DNA of 64,000 nt. It comes from Gordonia spumicola. GTDB lineage: Bacteria; Actinomycetota; Actinomycetes; Mycobacteriales; Mycobacteriaceae. Under the pieces are notes generated by a model, which searched no databases, was not told the DNA's origin, and worked only from the letters and a program-made list of their open reading frames with translations. A program made the position numbers and the translations under genes. The stretch covers positions 1,116,001 to 1,180,000 of the forward strand of contig NZ_BJOV01000005.1 of the NCBI RefSeq assembly GCF_009932475.1, in the 5' to 3' direction. Shown here piece by piece: positions 1 to 9,618 of this stretch. Every line of letters starts with the position of its first letter. Position 1 is the first letter of the stretch.

Positions 1-255
1 CTGCTGCAGCGCAAGGGGCTCGCGGCGCGCGTCGTGACCGACGAGGAGATCGACGCGGCCGTCACGACTCCGCCGCAGACGACACGCGCGAAACTGCGCG
101 GCGACTTCATCGCGGCCGCGACCAAGGCGCAACGCGACTTCACCGTCGACTGGGTCCATTTGAAGGTCAACGACCAGGCGCAGCGGACAGTCCTGTGCAA
201 GGATCCGTTCCGAAATGTGGACGAGCGCGTCGATCGGCTCATCTCGTCGCTGTAG
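1..255 (+). CDS. pafA: Pup-protein ligase PafA, C-terminal end (5' truncated by window)
   Basis: PafA attaches the prokaryotic ubiquitin-like protein Pup to lysines of proteasome substrates. Only the last 84 residues are here; the frame is open from base 1. The tail reads [19 protein letters not shown], then [10 protein letters not shown] and the end [15 protein letters not shown], which I recognise as the PafA C-terminal region. The ATP-binding catalytic part lies outside the window. It is followed after 16 bases by pafB and pafC, the order known from mycobacteria, which supports the identification. Confidence 0.9.
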   Translation: MLQRKGLAARVVTDEEIDAAVTTPPQTTRAKLRGDFIAAATKAQRDFTVDWVHLKVNDQAQRTVLCKDPFRNVDERVDRLISSL

Positions 256-271
256 CCTCTACGATGGCGGC

Positions 272-1264
272 GTGACAACCGGAAAGAACGAGCGGCTGCT
301 CAATCTCGTCATCTGCTTGATGTCGGCGCGTCAGTACGTGACGGCCGACTACCTGCGCAAGCACGTGATCGGGTACATGGACCTGGCGGGGCAGAGCGAC
401 GACACGTTCAAGCGCATGCTCGAACGCGACAAGAACGAGCTGCGCGAGATGGGCATCCCCGTCGAGACCGGCCGCAATCGGCTGTCCGCCGATGAGGGCT
501 ACCGGATCAAGCCCGCCGACTACGCACTGCCCGCGATCGCGCTCGAGGCCGACGAGGCCGCGGCCGTCGCCGCCGCCGCGGCGGTGTGGCGCGATCCCGA
601 CGTCAGCGTCGTCTCGCAGACCGCGGTGTTGAAGCTCCGGGCCGCGGGTGTCGAGGTGGCGTCGTCGGACGAGCTCGCCGTCATGTCGGGCGGCGCGACC
701 CGGTCGATGGGATCGGAGTCGACGATCCGCGGCCTGCTCGGCGCGATCGAGGCGCGGCAGTCGGTCACGTTCACGCACCGGACTCCCACCGGTCGGAACG
801 CGCGCAGGCTTGAACCGTGGGGCGTGATCGGCAACCGCGGACGCTGGTACGTGATCGGTCACGATCTGGACCGGGACGCGACGCGCACGTTCCGCCTGTC
901 CCGGGTGGACGATGTGGCCGTGGCCTCCGACCGCGGTCAGGTGCACGTCCCGACGGACGTCGATCTGAACGCTCTGGTGGACGCCGCCGTGTCGGGCGCG
1001 AACGGCGGGTCGGGTGCGGTGGCGACGGTGTGGCTGGCCGCCGACCGCGGACACCTCCTGCGGCGGATGGCGACCCGGACGGTCGCGAGCGACCTCGACG
1101 GCGATCGGGGCGATGTCGTCGACATCGAGATCCGCTCCCGGTCGGCGCTGGTCCGAGCGGTGCTGGAGGCCGGAGCCGACGCCGTCGTGCTGACCCCGGA
1201 CGATCTGCGCGCCGAGGTGATCGCCGAGCTCGACCGGCTGATCGACGCGGAGGCGGTCCGATGA
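272..1264 (+). CDS. pafB: WYL-domain transcriptional regulator PafB
   Basis: PafB forms with PafC the activator of the LexA-independent mycobacterial DNA-damage response. The 330-residue product has an N-terminal winged-helix region (about residues 1-70, KNERLLNLVICLMSARQYV) and a WYL domain around residues 160-240 containing GRWYVIGHD and TFRLSRVDDV. I chose the GTG at 272, where homologues begin (TTGKNERLLNL), because an in-frame ATG at 215 lies inside pafA. The stop codon overlaps the pafC start as ATGA, indicating translational coupling. In this family the genes share an operon with pafA but act in DNA repair control rather than pupylation. Confidence 0.92.
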   Translation: MTTGKNERLLNLVICLMSARQYVTADYLRKHVIGYMDLAGQSDDTFKRMLERDKNELREMGIPVETGRNRLSADEGYRIKPADYALPAIALEADEAAAVAAAAAVWRDPDVSVVSQTAVLKLRAAGVEVASSDELAVMSGGATRSMGSESTIRGLLGAIEARQSVTFTHRTPTGRNARRLEPWGVIGNRGRWYVIGHDLDRDATRTFRLSRVDDVAVASDRGQVHVPTDVDLNALVDAAVSGANGGSGAVATVWLAADRGHLLRRMATRTVASDLDGDRGDVVDIEIRSRSALVRAVLEAGADAVVLTPDDLRAEVIAELDRLIDAEAVR

Positions 1265-2220
1265 GCACAGCGGCGCCGACTCGACTCTCGCGACTGCTCG
1301 CGATGGTCCCGTACTTCCTCGCCAGGCCCGGTATCAGACTGTCCGTCGCGGCGGCCGACCTCGGCGTCAACGAGCGGCAGCTCACCAAGGACCTCGAGCA
1401 GCTGTTCGTCTGCGGTCTGCCCGGCTACATGCCCGACGACCTGATCGACATCGAGTTCTCGAGCGGTTGTGTCCACGTCGGCTTCACCGCGGGCATGGAC
1501 CGCCCGCTGCGGTTGACCGGCGCGGAGGCGAACGTGCTGATCATCGCCCTGCGGATGCTGCTCGACGCCGGCGCGGTCGACTCCGACGCGGTCCGTCGCG
1601 CGATGGCGAAGATCGAGGCCGCCGTCGGGCTGACGCTGACACCGGTCGCCGCGACCACTCCGGCGTCGGACGATCCGGTGCGCAAGTCGATCCGCGACGC
1701 CGTCGCGGCGGGCCGAGCACTCGCGATCCGCTACTACACGCCGAGCCGTGACGAGGTGACCGACCGCGTCGTCGATCCGATCCGGATCCAGGCGATCGAC
1801 TCGCAGAGCTATCTCGAAGCGTGGTGTCGTACGTCCGGCGGAGTGCGGCTGTTCCGCTTCGACCGCGTCTACTCGGCGAATGCCCTCGACGAGCCGTCGA
1901 GCCCGCCGCCGGAGGCAGCGGCGGCGTCGGAGCCGCTCGCGGGCTCGTCGACGCTGACCGGTGATCTGCCGACCGTGCGGGTGGAGATCGATCCGGATTC
2001 GCTGTGGCTGCTGGAGTACTACGCCGCAGAGGCCGAGGTGGAACTCGACGGCGAGCCGGACGGGCCGATCGTCGCGGTGCTCCGGTACGGGTCGTCGCAG
2101 TGGCTGGAACGGTTCCTGCGCAGCTTCGGCGGCAGCGTCCGCCTCGTTCCGGGGGAGGCGGACGACGTGGCGTCGGCCGTCGCTTCGACCGCGGCGGCCG
2201 CCCGCGCCCGATACCGCTGA
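1261..2220 (+). CDS. pafC: WYL-domain transcriptional regulator PafC
   Basis: PafC is the partner subunit of PafB in the damage-responsive regulator. The 319-residue protein starts MSTAAPTRLSRLLAMVPYF and has a helix-turn-helix region over about residues 10-70 (AAADLGVNERQLTKDLEQL). A WYL core follows around residues 150-205: AIRYYTPSRDEVTDR, then QSYLEAWCRTSGGVRLFRFDRV. The ATG overlaps the pafB stop by four bases. The pafB/pafC pair are tandem paralogues, as usual in this order. Confidence 0.92.
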   Translation: MSTAAPTRLSRLLAMVPYFLARPGIRLSVAAADLGVNERQLTKDLEQLFVCGLPGYMPDDLIDIEFSSGCVHVGFTAGMDRPLRLTGAEANVLIIALRMLLDAGAVDSDAVRRAMAKIEAAVGLTLTPVAATTPASDDPVRKSIRDAVAAGRALAIRYYTPSRDEVTDRVVDPIRIQAIDSQSYLEAWCRTSGGVRLFRFDRVYSANALDEPSSPPPEAAAASEPLAGSSTLTGDLPTVRVEIDPDSLWLLEYYAAEAEVELDGEPDGPIVAVLRYGSSQWLERFLRSFGGSVRLVPGEADDVASAVASTAAAARARYR

Positions 2221-2307
2221 CCGCGACGCGTCGGGCTCGATCGGACGAAAGCGGCCGCGGCGAGTAGAGTCGTGGTCGACATCTGTTACACGTGTGGAGG
2301 TTCTGTC

Positions 2308-2553
2308 ATGGGCGCCCTTTCCTGGTGGCACTGGGCAATCGTTCTGGTGGTCGTCGTGGTCCTGTTCGGTTCGAAGAAGCTGCCGGAGGCCGCGCGCGGA
2401 CTCGGCCGCTCGATGCGCATCTTCAAATCGGAGATGGCCGAGATGGCGAACGACGGCAACGACAAGAAGCCGGCGGACGGCCCGAAGGAGCTCCCGGCCG
2501 TGGAGCCGACGGTTCAGGTGGACGTGACGTCCGACGAGAAGAAGTCGGCGTAG
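2308..2553 (+). CDS. tatA: Sec-independent (Tat) translocase subunit TatA
   Basis: TatA oligomers form the protein-conducting part of the twin-arginine translocase. The 81-residue product begins [20 protein letters not shown], one N-terminal membrane helix, followed by the family hinge [23 protein letters not shown] and an acidic/lysine-rich cytoplasmic tail. The ATG at 2308 is preceded by GGAGG at 2296-2300. An in-frame start at 2272 would add 12 unlikely residues. It lies just upstream of tatC, as in mycobacteria. No tatB-like gene is visible here. Confidence 0.95.
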   Translation: MGALSWWHWAIVLVVVVVLFGSKKLPEAARGLGRSMRIFKSEMAEMANDGNDKKPADGPKELPAVEPTVQVDVTSDEKKSA

Positions 2554-2572
2554 CCGCCCTCCTGACAGACGC

Positions 2573-3574
2573 GTGGGAATCAACTTCCGTCGACTCGATC
2601 CGCGCAGGCGGCGCAGTAAGACCAACCCGAACGGCTCGATGCCGCTGGCCGAGCACCTGTACGAGCTCCGATACCGACTGCTGTTGTCGCTCGGCGCCAT
2701 CGTCGTGACGACGATCGTCGGCTTCGTCTGGTACACGCACGGGCCGGGCCCGATCGAGTCCCTCGGCGAACTGCTGCGTCGCCCGTACTGCGAGCTCGAT
2801 CCGTCGACTCGGGCGACCCTCACCCCGGACGGCGCCTGCCGACTGCTCGCGACCGGTCCGTTCGACCAGTTCATGCTCCGCCTGCAGGTGGCGCTCACCG
2901 CGGGCATCGTCCTCGCCTGCCCGGTGTGGTTCTACCAACTGTGGCGATTCATCACACCCGGTCTGCACGACAACGAGCGCAAGTACGCGGTCAGTTTCGT
3001 CTCCGCCGCCGCGGTCCTCTTCGTCACCGGCGCCGTGCTCGCGTACGTCGTGGTCACGAAGGCCTTCGAATTCCTGCTGACCGTCGGCAATGACGTCCAG
3101 GTGACCGCGTTGTCGGGCGATCAGTACTTCAGTTTCATGCTGCACCTGCTGATCATCTTCGGCATCAGCTTCGAACTGCCTCTGCTGATCGTGGCGCTCA
3201 ACATGACCGGCATCGTCAGCTACCGGCGGCTCAAGGCCTGGCGGCGCGGCCTGATCTTCACGATGTTCGTGTTCGCGGCCATCGTCACTCCCGGTCAGGA
3301 CCCGTTCACGATGCTCGCGCTGTCGGGAGCGTTGACAGTCCTGCTCGAACTCGCAATCCAGGTGGCGCGCGTCCACGACAAGCGCAAGGCCAAGCGGGCC
3401 CCGGAGTGGGCGAATCTCTCCGACGACGAGGCATCGCCGCTCGACCTCCCGACCGAACGGTCGCGCGCGTCGGCGGTGCCCGCGCCGACTGCCGTCGCGT
3501 CGTCCGGTCCGCTCGGCGCCTCGCGCGACCGGAATTCGGTTCGCGACGGGTCGGCTTTCGATGAGATCCTGTAG
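2573..3574 (+). CDS. tatC: Sec-independent (Tat) translocase subunit TatC
   Basis: TatC is the polytopic receptor for twin-arginine signal peptides. The 333-residue protein starts at GTG. After a basic N-terminus comes the TatC signature [21 protein letters not shown], then six hydrophobic segments, with family motifs in the periplasmic and cytoplasmic loops ([50 protein letters not shown]). The C-terminal tail of about 60 residues is a low-complexity Ala/Ser/Arg cytoplasmic extension common in actinobacteria. It follows tatA after 19 bases and precedes helY by three. Confidence 0.95.
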   Translation: MGINFRRLDPRRRRSKTNPNGSMPLAEHLYELRYRLLLSLGAIVVTTIVGFVWYTHGPGPIESLGELLRRPYCELDPSTRATLTPDGACRLLATGPFDQFMLRLQVALTAGIVLACPVWFYQLWRFITPGLHDNERKYAVSFVSAAAVLFVTGAVLAYVVVTKAFEFLLTVGNDVQVTALSGDQYFSFMLHLLIIFGISFELPLLIVALNMTGIVSYRRLKAWRRGLIFTMFVFAAIVTPGQDPFTMLALSGALTVLLELAIQVARVHDKRKAKRAPEWANLSDDEASPLDLPTERSRASAVPAPTAVASSGPLGASRDRNSVRDGSAFDEIL

Positions 3575-3577
3575 GGG

Positions 3578-6340
3578 ATGAGCACAGATTCACCGCACTC
3601 CGACCCGCAACTGACGGCTTTCACCTCCCGGCTCTCGTTCGGGATCGACGATTTCCAGCGGCGCGCATGCGAGGCCCTCGAAGACGGTCGCGGCGTGCTG
3701 GTCTGCGCGCCGACCGGCGCAGGCAAGACGATCGTCGGCGAGTTCGCCGTGCACCTGGCACTCGCGGAGGGCGGGAAGTGCTTCTACACGACACCCATCA
3801 AGGCGCTGAGCAATCAGAAGTACCACGACCTGCTGCAGGTCCACGGCCAGGAGAACGTCGGCCTGCTGACCGGTGACAACTCGATCAACTCGTCCGCACC
3901 CGTGGTCGTCATGACCACCGAGGTGCTGCGGAACATGATCTACGCCGATTCCGCGGCGCTCGACGGTCTGTCGCACGTCGTGATGGACGAGGTCCACTTC
4001 CTCGCGGACCGCTTCCGCGGCGCCGTTTGGGAGGAGGTGATCCTCGGGCTCGATCCGAGCGTCCGGGTCGCGAGCCTGTCCGCGACGGTCAGCAACGCCG
4101 AGGAGTTCGGCGACTGGATCACGACGGTTCGCGGCGACACCGCGGTCATCGTCGACGAGCACCGCCCGGTGCCCTTGCATCAGCACATGCTGGTCGGCAA
4201 CCGGATGTTCGAGTTGTTCGAACGTCCGCGGCGCGGCGGCGACGCGAAGGCGAAGCGTCAGGTGAACGCCGACCTGTCGCGGTACATCAAACACCGCATG
4301 CTCGGAGCCGACGCGGTCGGCGGCTACGAGGACCGCCTGTCCCGCGAACGTCGACGGCGAGGCAACCGGTCGGGAGGCGTCAATCGTCCGCGTATGATCG
4401 CGAACCTCGAAGCCGAGGGCCTGTTGCCCGCGATCGACTTCATCTTCTCCCGGGCGGGCTGCGAGGCCGCGCTGAACCAGTGCCTGCGTTCGGATCTGCA
4501 CCTCCTCGAACCGGATGAGGTGGCGCGGGTCGACGCGGTCGTCGACGCACACCTGTCCGAACTGGCGCCCGGCGACGCCGACGTGCTCGGCGTGGACGAC
4601 TGGCGGTGGGCCCTGCGACGAGGATTCGCCGCGCATCACGCGGGCATGCTCCCGACCTTCCGTCAAGCCGTGGAGGAACTGTTCTCCCGGGGCCTGGTGA
4701 AGGTCGTCTTCGCGACCGAGACCCTCGCGCTCGGCATCAACATGCCCGCTCGCAGCGTCGTCCTGGAGCGACTCGTGAAGTACAACGGCGAATCGCACGT
4801 CGATCTGACACCGGGGGAGTACACGCAGCTCACCGGCCGCGCCGGACGCCGGGGCATCGACGTCGAAGGACACGCGGTGGTGATCTGGACACCCGAGGTG
4901 GTGCCGGATCGCGTCGCGGGCCTCGCGGGTGCGCGGACGTTCCCGCTGCGCAGTTCGTTCGCCCCCGAGTACAACATGGCGATGAATCTGATCGACCGGC
5001 TCGGCGTCGACGGGTCCCGCGCGCTGCTGCGTCGTTCGTTCGCCCAGTTCCAGACCGACCGATCGATCGTCGGGCAGGCCCGGCGGCTGGACGACGCGAC
5101 CCGTACGCTGCGCAAACTCGACGCGGAACTCGATGCGGCGGCGGCGCGGCGCGGCGTCGACGTCGAACGGTTCACCGAGTACGTCGGGCTCCGCGAGGAG
5201 ATCCGACGCTCCGAGCGCGCGCAGAGGTTCGTCCGCCGCGTCGACGGTGAACACGCCGTCACCGAGGAGCTGAGCGCCCTGTCCCGCGGCCAGGTGATCT
5301 CGGTCGAGGCAGGCAGGCACCGGGGCCTGGCCGTGGTGCTCGAGGCCGCGTGGAAGGGCGCCGACCCCAAACCGCTCGTCCTGCTCGACGACGGGTGGGT
5401 CGGGAGGATCGGCGTGTCGGACTTCGTGAATCCGCCCGCGGTGCTCGGCGAGATCCGCATCCCGAAGAAGGCCGACACGCGCTCGCGGCACGCACGCCGC
5501 GAGATCGCGTCCGCCCTGGCGAAGTCGGGCATCGAACGCCCCCGGGGACGGGTCAAGAAGCGGGCCGCCGAGCCGAACGTCGAACTGGACGGTCTGCGTC
5601 GCCGTCTCCGCACGCACCCGATGCACAAGGCGTCGGGCCTCGATGAGCTGTATCGGATGTCCGAGCGGCGCGCGCGGGTGGAACGGGACGTGGTGTCGTT
5701 GGAGAAGGCCGTCCGCGAGCGCACATCGCAGCTGGAGACCGATTTCGACGCCGTCGTGGCGGTCCTCGTCGAACTGAACTATCTCGAGGCCGACGGAGAG
5801 GGCTCGCTTCGGGTGACCCCGACCGGGACGGTGCTGCGCCGGATCTACAGCGAGAGCGATCTCCTGGTCGCCGAGTGCATCCGAGCCGGCGTGTGGAACG
5901 GGTTGTCGCCGTCCGACCTGGCCGCGGTGGTCTCATCGGTGCTGTTCGTGTCGCGACGCGAGTCGTACGGGGCCGGTGTCGATTCGATGCCTGGGAACCC
6001 CGCGATGCGGGACGCGCTGACCGGAACCCTGCGGGTCTGGGAGGCGACCAATCGTGTTCAGGAACGTCACGGCGTCGTTCAAACGCGTGAACCGGACACC
6101 GGGTTCTGTGCCGCGGTGTCGGCGTGGGCGTCCGGGCGGACGCTGCGCGAGGCGCTCGGTGCGGCGACCGCTCAGGGCAATCAACTCTCGCCCGGCGACT
6201 TCGTGCGCTGGAACCGTCAGGTCATCGACCTGCTCGAACAGATCCGTCTCGGCGTCGATCCGGCCGACCCGCTGGCGGGGGCGGCCAAACGGGCGGTCTC
6301 CGGGGTGCGGCGCGGAGTGGTGGCGTCCGAACTCGGCTGA
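3578..6340 (+). CDS. helY: DEAD/DEAH-box helicase, HelY/Ski2-like
   Basis: This 920-residue protein is a superfamily 2 helicase of the Ski2/Mtr4-like HelY group, presumed to act on RNA. Walker A is CAPTGAGKT (about residue 46), motif II is VVMDEVHFLADRF (DEVH), motif III is SLSATVSNAEEFGDW. The C-terminal RecA lobe has ATETLALGINMPARSVV and TQLTGRAGRRGIDVEG. A roughly 400-residue C-terminal extension holds DSHCT-type features (LNYLEADG; LLVAECIRAGVWNGL). The start at 3578 lies three bases after the tatC stop. The neighbourhood matches mycobacterial Rv2092c. Confidence 0.93.
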   Translation: MSTDSPHSDPQLTAFTSRLSFGIDDFQRRACEALEDGRGVLVCAPTGAGKTIVGEFAVHLALAEGGKCFYTTPIKALSNQKYHDLLQVHGQENVGLLTGDNSINSSAPVVVMTTEVLRNMIYADSAALDGLSHVVMDEVHFLADRFRGAVWEEVILGLDPSVRVASLSATVSNAEEFGDWITTVRGDTAVIVDEHRPVPLHQHMLVGNRMFELFERPRRGGDAKAKRQVNADLSRYIKHRMLGADAVGGYEDRLSRERRRRGNRSGGVNRPRMIANLEAEGLLPAIDFIFSRAGCEAALNQCLRSDLHLLEPDEVARVDAVVDAHLSELAPGDADVLGVDDWRWALRRGFAAHHAGMLPTFRQAVEELFSRGLVKVVFATETLALGINMPARSVVLERLVKYNGESHVDLTPGEYTQLTGRAGRRGIDVEGHAVVIWTPEVVPDRVAGLAGARTFPLRSSFAPEYNMAMNLIDRLGVDGSRALLRRSFAQFQTDRSIVGQARRLDDATRTLRKLDAELDAAAARRGVDVERFTEYVGLREEIRRSERAQRFVRRVDGEHAVTEELSALSRGQVISVEAGRHRGLAVVLEAAWKGADPKPLVLLDDGWVGRIGVSDFVNPPAVLGEIRIPKKADTRSRHARREIASALAKSGIERPRGRVKKRAAEPNVELDGLRRRLRTHPMHKASGLDELYRMSERRARVERDVVSLEKAVRERTSQLETDFDAVVAVLVELNYLEADGEGSLRVTPTGTVLRRIYSESDLLVAECIRAGVWNGLSPSDLAAVVSSVLFVSRRESYGAGVDSMPGNPAMRDALTGTLRVWEATNRVQERHGVVQTREPDTGFCAAVSAWASGRTLREALGAATAQGNQLSPGDFVRWNRQVIDLLEQIRLGVDPADPLAGAAKRAVSGVRRGVVASELG

Positions 6341-6443
6341 GGAGTCCGACACCGGCCGTCGTCCCCAGACACGGCGGTCCGCTGCGGTAGCCTGGCATCC
6401 GACGTTGAAACGGGCAATCCCCATCGATGAGGAGAGGTCTGCG

Positions 6444-7454
6444 ATGACCACTGGTAACGAGCCGACCGACACGGGCGCATCCGCGTCCCAGCCGGATGCG
6501 GGCGGCGACGAGACATCGATCGTGCAGCGCCCGGACATCCCGTCGTCGTCCGACGACACGTCGGACGCGACGACGATCTCGCAGCTTCCGGTGACCCCCG
6601 CACCGCCGCAGGCCACCGAGATCATCGCCAAGCCCGAACAGCCGATCGCGCCCGCCGCCCCCGGGTACGGACAGCCGCAGCCCCCTCAGCCGCAGCCCCA
6701 GCAGCCGGGGTACGCGCCGACGCAGTTCGCGCAGCCCCCGCAGGCGGCCCAGTTCGGTCAGCCGCAGGCTCCGCAGTACGGGGCGCCCCAGCCGCAGGCG
6801 CCCCAACCCCAGCAGCCCGCACCCCAGTTCGGTGCTCCGGGTCAAGCCCCGGTTCCGCCGCAGCCCGGCCAGCCGTTCGGTCAGCCGCAGGGCGCCGCGC
6901 CCCAGTACGGAGCCCAGTCGTTCGGCACGGCGCCGATGACCGCGCCCGAGCCGCAGGGCGCCGCCCCGCAGTACGGCGCACCGGCCTACGGTCCCGCGGG
7001 CCAGCCCCAGTACGGTGCGCCCGCCTACCAGGCGCCCGGCGGCGACTCGACGTTGCACCCGAGCACGCCCAACCCGTACGCGCCGAACCCGGCCGCGGCC
7101 GGACCCGACGCGTCCGGCAAGCGGGGGAAGGGTCTGCTCATCGGGATCATCGCGGGTGTGGTCGTGTTGATCGCGGCGATCGCCCTCGTGACGGCCTTCA
7201 TCTGGCCGAAGTGGACCGAGAAGTCGTTGTCGCAGTCGGCCGTCGAGTCGGGCGTGCAGAAGATCCTGACGCAGGCGCAGCCGGACGGCTACGGGATCAC
7301 CGACGTCAAGGACGTCAGCTGCCCGGACGGCCAGAAGGTCGACGCGGGTGTCACGTTCACGTGCTCGGTGAAGGTGAACGGCGAGAACAAGCACGTCACC
7401 GTCACCGTCAAGGACAGCGACGGCACATACGAGGTCTCCCGACCGGTCAACTGA
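6444..7454 (+). CDS. DUF4333 membrane protein with Pro/Gln-rich N-terminal region
   Basis: The product is 336 residues, start ATG at 6444 behind an AGGAGAGG ribosome site. Residues 1-70 are acidic/Thr-rich. About 70-225 is a Pro/Gln/Tyr/Gly-rich low-complexity region with repeated QYGAP or QFGQP units. One transmembrane helix follows (about 231-252, GLLIGIIAGVVVLIAAIALV). The extracytoplasmic C-terminus carries two cysteines in VSCPDGQKV and TFTCSVKVNG, the DUF4333 pattern, probably a disulphide. The biochemical role is unknown. Position after helY is syntenic with mycobacterial Rv2091c. Confidence 0.85.
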   Translation: MTTGNEPTDTGASASQPDAGGDETSIVQRPDIPSSSDDTSDATTISQLPVTPAPPQATEIIAKPEQPIAPAAPGYGQPQPPQPQPQQPGYAPTQFAQPPQAAQFGQPQAPQYGAPQPQAPQPQQPAPQFGAPGQAPVPPQPGQPFGQPQGAAPQYGAQSFGTAPMTAPEPQGAAPQYGAPAYGPAGQPQYGAPAYQAPGGDSTLHPSTPNPYAPNPAAAGPDASGKRGKGLLIGIIAGVVVLIAAIALVTAFIWPKWTEKSLSQSAVESGVQKILTQAQPDGYGITDVKDVSCPDGQKVDAGVTFTCSVKVNGENKHVTVTVKDSDGTYEVSRPVN

Positions 7455-7461
7455 CTCCGGT

Positions 7462-8583
7462 TCACCCGACCGGCAGTCGCACGAGCGAGTGCGGTCGGGT
7501 GTTCACCGGTTCGCAGCCGTCGGCCGTGACGATGACGATGTCCTCGATGCGGGCGCCCCAGTCGCCGTCGAAGTAGACGCCGGGCTCCACGCTGAACGCC
7601 ATGCCCTCGCGGAGGACGTCGTCGTTGCCGTCGACGATGTACGGCTCCTCGTGGACCGACAGGCCGATGCCGTGCCCGGTGCGGTGAATGAACCGGTCGC
7701 CGTATCCGGCCGCGGTCAGGATGTCCCGGGCGACGGCGTCGATCTGCGCCGCGCGCACGCCGGGCCGGACGGCGGCGACCGCTGCGGCCTGCGCTTCCTC
7801 GAGAGCGGCGTATGCGGCCGCGACATCCGGCCGCGGTGACGCGAAGCAGTAGGTGCGGGTGGAGTCCGAATTGTATCCGGGCGCGACCGGTCCGCCGATG
7901 TCGATGACGACGACGTCGTCCACCGAGATCACGCGATCGGAGTGTTCGTGGTGCGGGTCGGCCCCGTTCGGGCCCGAGCCGACGATGATGAACTCGGCCA
8001 CCGTGTGTCCCTCGGCGAGCATCGCGGCATCGATGTCGGCCGCGACCTGCGCCTCCGTCCGACCAGGACGAAGGAACTCGGCCATCCGTGCGTGCACCCG
8101 ATCGATCGCCGCGCCCGCTCGGCGCAGTGCGTCGAGCTCGGCGTCGTCCTTGATCATGCGCAGCTCGCGGAGCACGGCGGTCGCCAGCACGGGCGCCGTG
8201 CCGGTACGGGCCGCGAGCGGGATCAAGTGCAGAGCCGGCAGGGAGTCGGAGACGGCGATCCGGGCGTCGCGCGGGAGGCCGTCGGTGGCGCGCGCGTACG
8301 GATCCTCGCCGTCGACCCAGTCGGTCACGTCGAGCCCGAGATCGGGTACGGCGGATTCACGGAGCGCGGCGAGTTCGATCCGTGCGGTGATCACTTTCGC
8401 AGGCCCCCGTGCGGGGACGACGAGCGCGGTGAGCCGTTCGAACGTGTCCGCCCGCGACCCGGTGAGGTACCGGAAGTCGGGTCCGGTGCCCACGATCAGA
8501 GCGTCCAGGCCCGCGTCGCGGGTCAGCTCGGCGGCGCGCCGCAGACGTCGTTCGTACACGTCGGACGGGAATCGATCTGCCAT
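7462..8583 (-). CDS. M24-family metallopeptidase (Xaa-Pro dipeptidase, PepE/PepQ type)
   Basis: This 373-residue cytoplasmic dipeptidase has the creatinase/prolidase layout: an N-terminal domain (about 1-140) and a C-terminal pita-bread metallopeptidase domain. Visible metal-site motifs are VVIDIGG (first Asp), YNSDSTRTY (second Asp), HRTGHGIGLSVHE (His), FSVEPGVYF (Glu) and ARIEDIVIVT (Glu). I start at MADRFPSDVYERR (ATG complement 8581-8583); further upstream codons read as non-conserved sequence. It is divergent from the exonuclease gene, as Rv2089c (pepE) is from Rv2090. Confidence 0.88.
   Translation of the reverse strand: MADRFPSDVYERRLRRAAELTRDAGLDALIVGTGPDFRYLTGSRADTFERLTALVVPARGPAKVITARIELAALRESAVPDLGLDVTDWVDGEDPYARATDGLPRDARIAVSDSLPALHLIPLAARTGTAPVLATAVLRELRMIKDDAELDALRRAGAAIDRVHARMAEFLRPGRTEAQVAADIDAAMLAEGHTVAEFIIVGSGPNGADPHHEHSDRVISVDDVVVIDIGGPVAPGYNSDSTRTYCFASPRPDVAAAYAALEEAQAAAVAAVRPGVRAAQIDAVARDILTAAGYGDRFIHRTGHGIGLSVHEEPYIVDGNDDVLREGMAFSVEPGVYFDGDWGARIEDIVIVTADGCEPVNTRPHSLVRLPVG
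7463..7501. terminator. Inverted repeat between convergent genes
   Basis: CACCCGACCG at 7463-7472 pairs perfectly with CGGTCGGGTG at 7492-7501. It lies at the convergent junction of the DUF4333 gene and the M24 peptidase gene, which are seven bases apart, so the stem falls inside the last codons of the peptidase gene. No strong U-tract is visible. A bidirectional terminator is the likely role. Confidence 0.5.
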
Positions 8584-8648
8584 GTCGGCAACGTTACGCG
8601 GACACCTCGTGCCGCGAGATGTCGGAGGGATGTGGAACAGTGGGCACC

Positions 8649-9608
8649 ATGACCGGATCGGTGATGCTGCTCGATGGTGCGAGCCTGTGGTTTCGTTCGT
8701 TCTATGCCCTGCCCGAGAAGATGACCTCACCCGACGGGCGCCCGGTCAACGCTGTCCGCGGATTCGTCGACACGATCGCCGCGCTGGTGACCGACCATCG
8801 GCCGACTCGGCTCGTGGTGTGCCTCGACCTCGACTGGCGTCCGTCGTTCCGGACCGATCTGATCCCGTCGTACAAGGAGCACCGTGTGGCGGTGACCGGC
8901 TCCGGCGACGCACCCGATGTGGAAGAGGTGCCCGACACCTTGACCCCGCAGGTCGACATGATCATGGACGTCCTGCGGTGCGCGGGCATCACGACGTCCG
9001 GAGCCGCGGGCTGTGAGGCCGACGACGTCATCGGCACGCTCGCCTTCGCCGAGGCCGACGACTCGGTCCTCGTCGTCAGCGGTGATCGTGATCTCCTGCA
9101 GGTGGTCGCCGACGATCCGGTTCGCGTCCGCGTGCTGTACGTGGGACGCGGCCTCCGCAACGCCGAGTTGATGGGCCCGATCGAAGTGGCGGCCAAATAC
9201 TCGGTCCCCGTCGAGAGGGCGGGCACCGCGTACGCCGAGATGTCGATCCTTCGCGGCGACCCGTCCGACGGACTGCCCGGAGTGCCCGGCATCGGCGAGA
9301 AGACCGCGGCCAAACTGATCACCGCCTACGGCGACCTTGACACTCTCGAGGCTGCCGCCTACCAGCCGGATTCGACGATGGCCGCGCGCGCTCGGAACTC
9401 GATCCAGGCGTCGAAGGACTATCTCGCCGCCGCCCGCACCGTGGTGGCCGTCCGCACGGACGCCGACACCGTCCCGAGTCGTTCCGACGATCGGCTGCCG
9501 TCGGAACCGGACGACGCCGACGGCCTGCGCGCGCTCGTCGCCGAACTCGGGATCGACGCCAGCGTCGGCCGTCTCTCCACGGCGTTGGAATGGAATCTGA
9601 CGCTGTAG
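8649..9608 (+). CDS. 5'-3' exonuclease (PolA N-terminal / FEN family)
   Basis: The 319-residue protein is a stand-alone 5'-3' exonuclease, the fold found at the N-terminus of DNA polymerase I. Acidic metal-ligand motifs are MLLDGASLWFRSFYAL, CLDLDWRPSFRTDLIPSYKEHR, GCEADDVIGTLA and SGDRDLLQVV. The helix-hairpin-helix DNA-binding motif is GLPGVPGIGEKTAAKLI (about residue 220). Start at ATG 8649 (MTGSVMLLDG) because the family N-terminus begins there. It probably removes flaps or RNA primers during repair. Homologous in position to Rv2090. Confidence 0.9.
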   Translation: MTGSVMLLDGASLWFRSFYALPEKMTSPDGRPVNAVRGFVDTIAALVTDHRPTRLVVCLDLDWRPSFRTDLIPSYKEHRVAVTGSGDAPDVEEVPDTLTPQVDMIMDVLRCAGITTSGAAGCEADDVIGTLAFAEADDSVLVVSGDRDLLQVVADDPVRVRVLYVGRGLRNAELMGPIEVAAKYSVPVERAGTAYAEMSILRGDPSDGLPGVPGIGEKTAAKLITAYGDLDTLEAAAYQPDSTMAARARNSIQASKDYLAAARTVVAVRTDADTVPSRSDDRLPSEPDDADGLRALVAELGIDASVGRLSTALEWNLTL

Positions 9609-9618
9609 CGTCCCCTCG

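Noticed and set aside
215..271. Starting pafB at ATG 215
   Set aside because: It would lie inside pafA coding sequence and add 19 residues not found in the family.
937..2907. A 656-codon minus-strand open frame across pafB to tatC
   Set aside because: Overlaps five real genes and switches between their antisense frames with no coherent domain.
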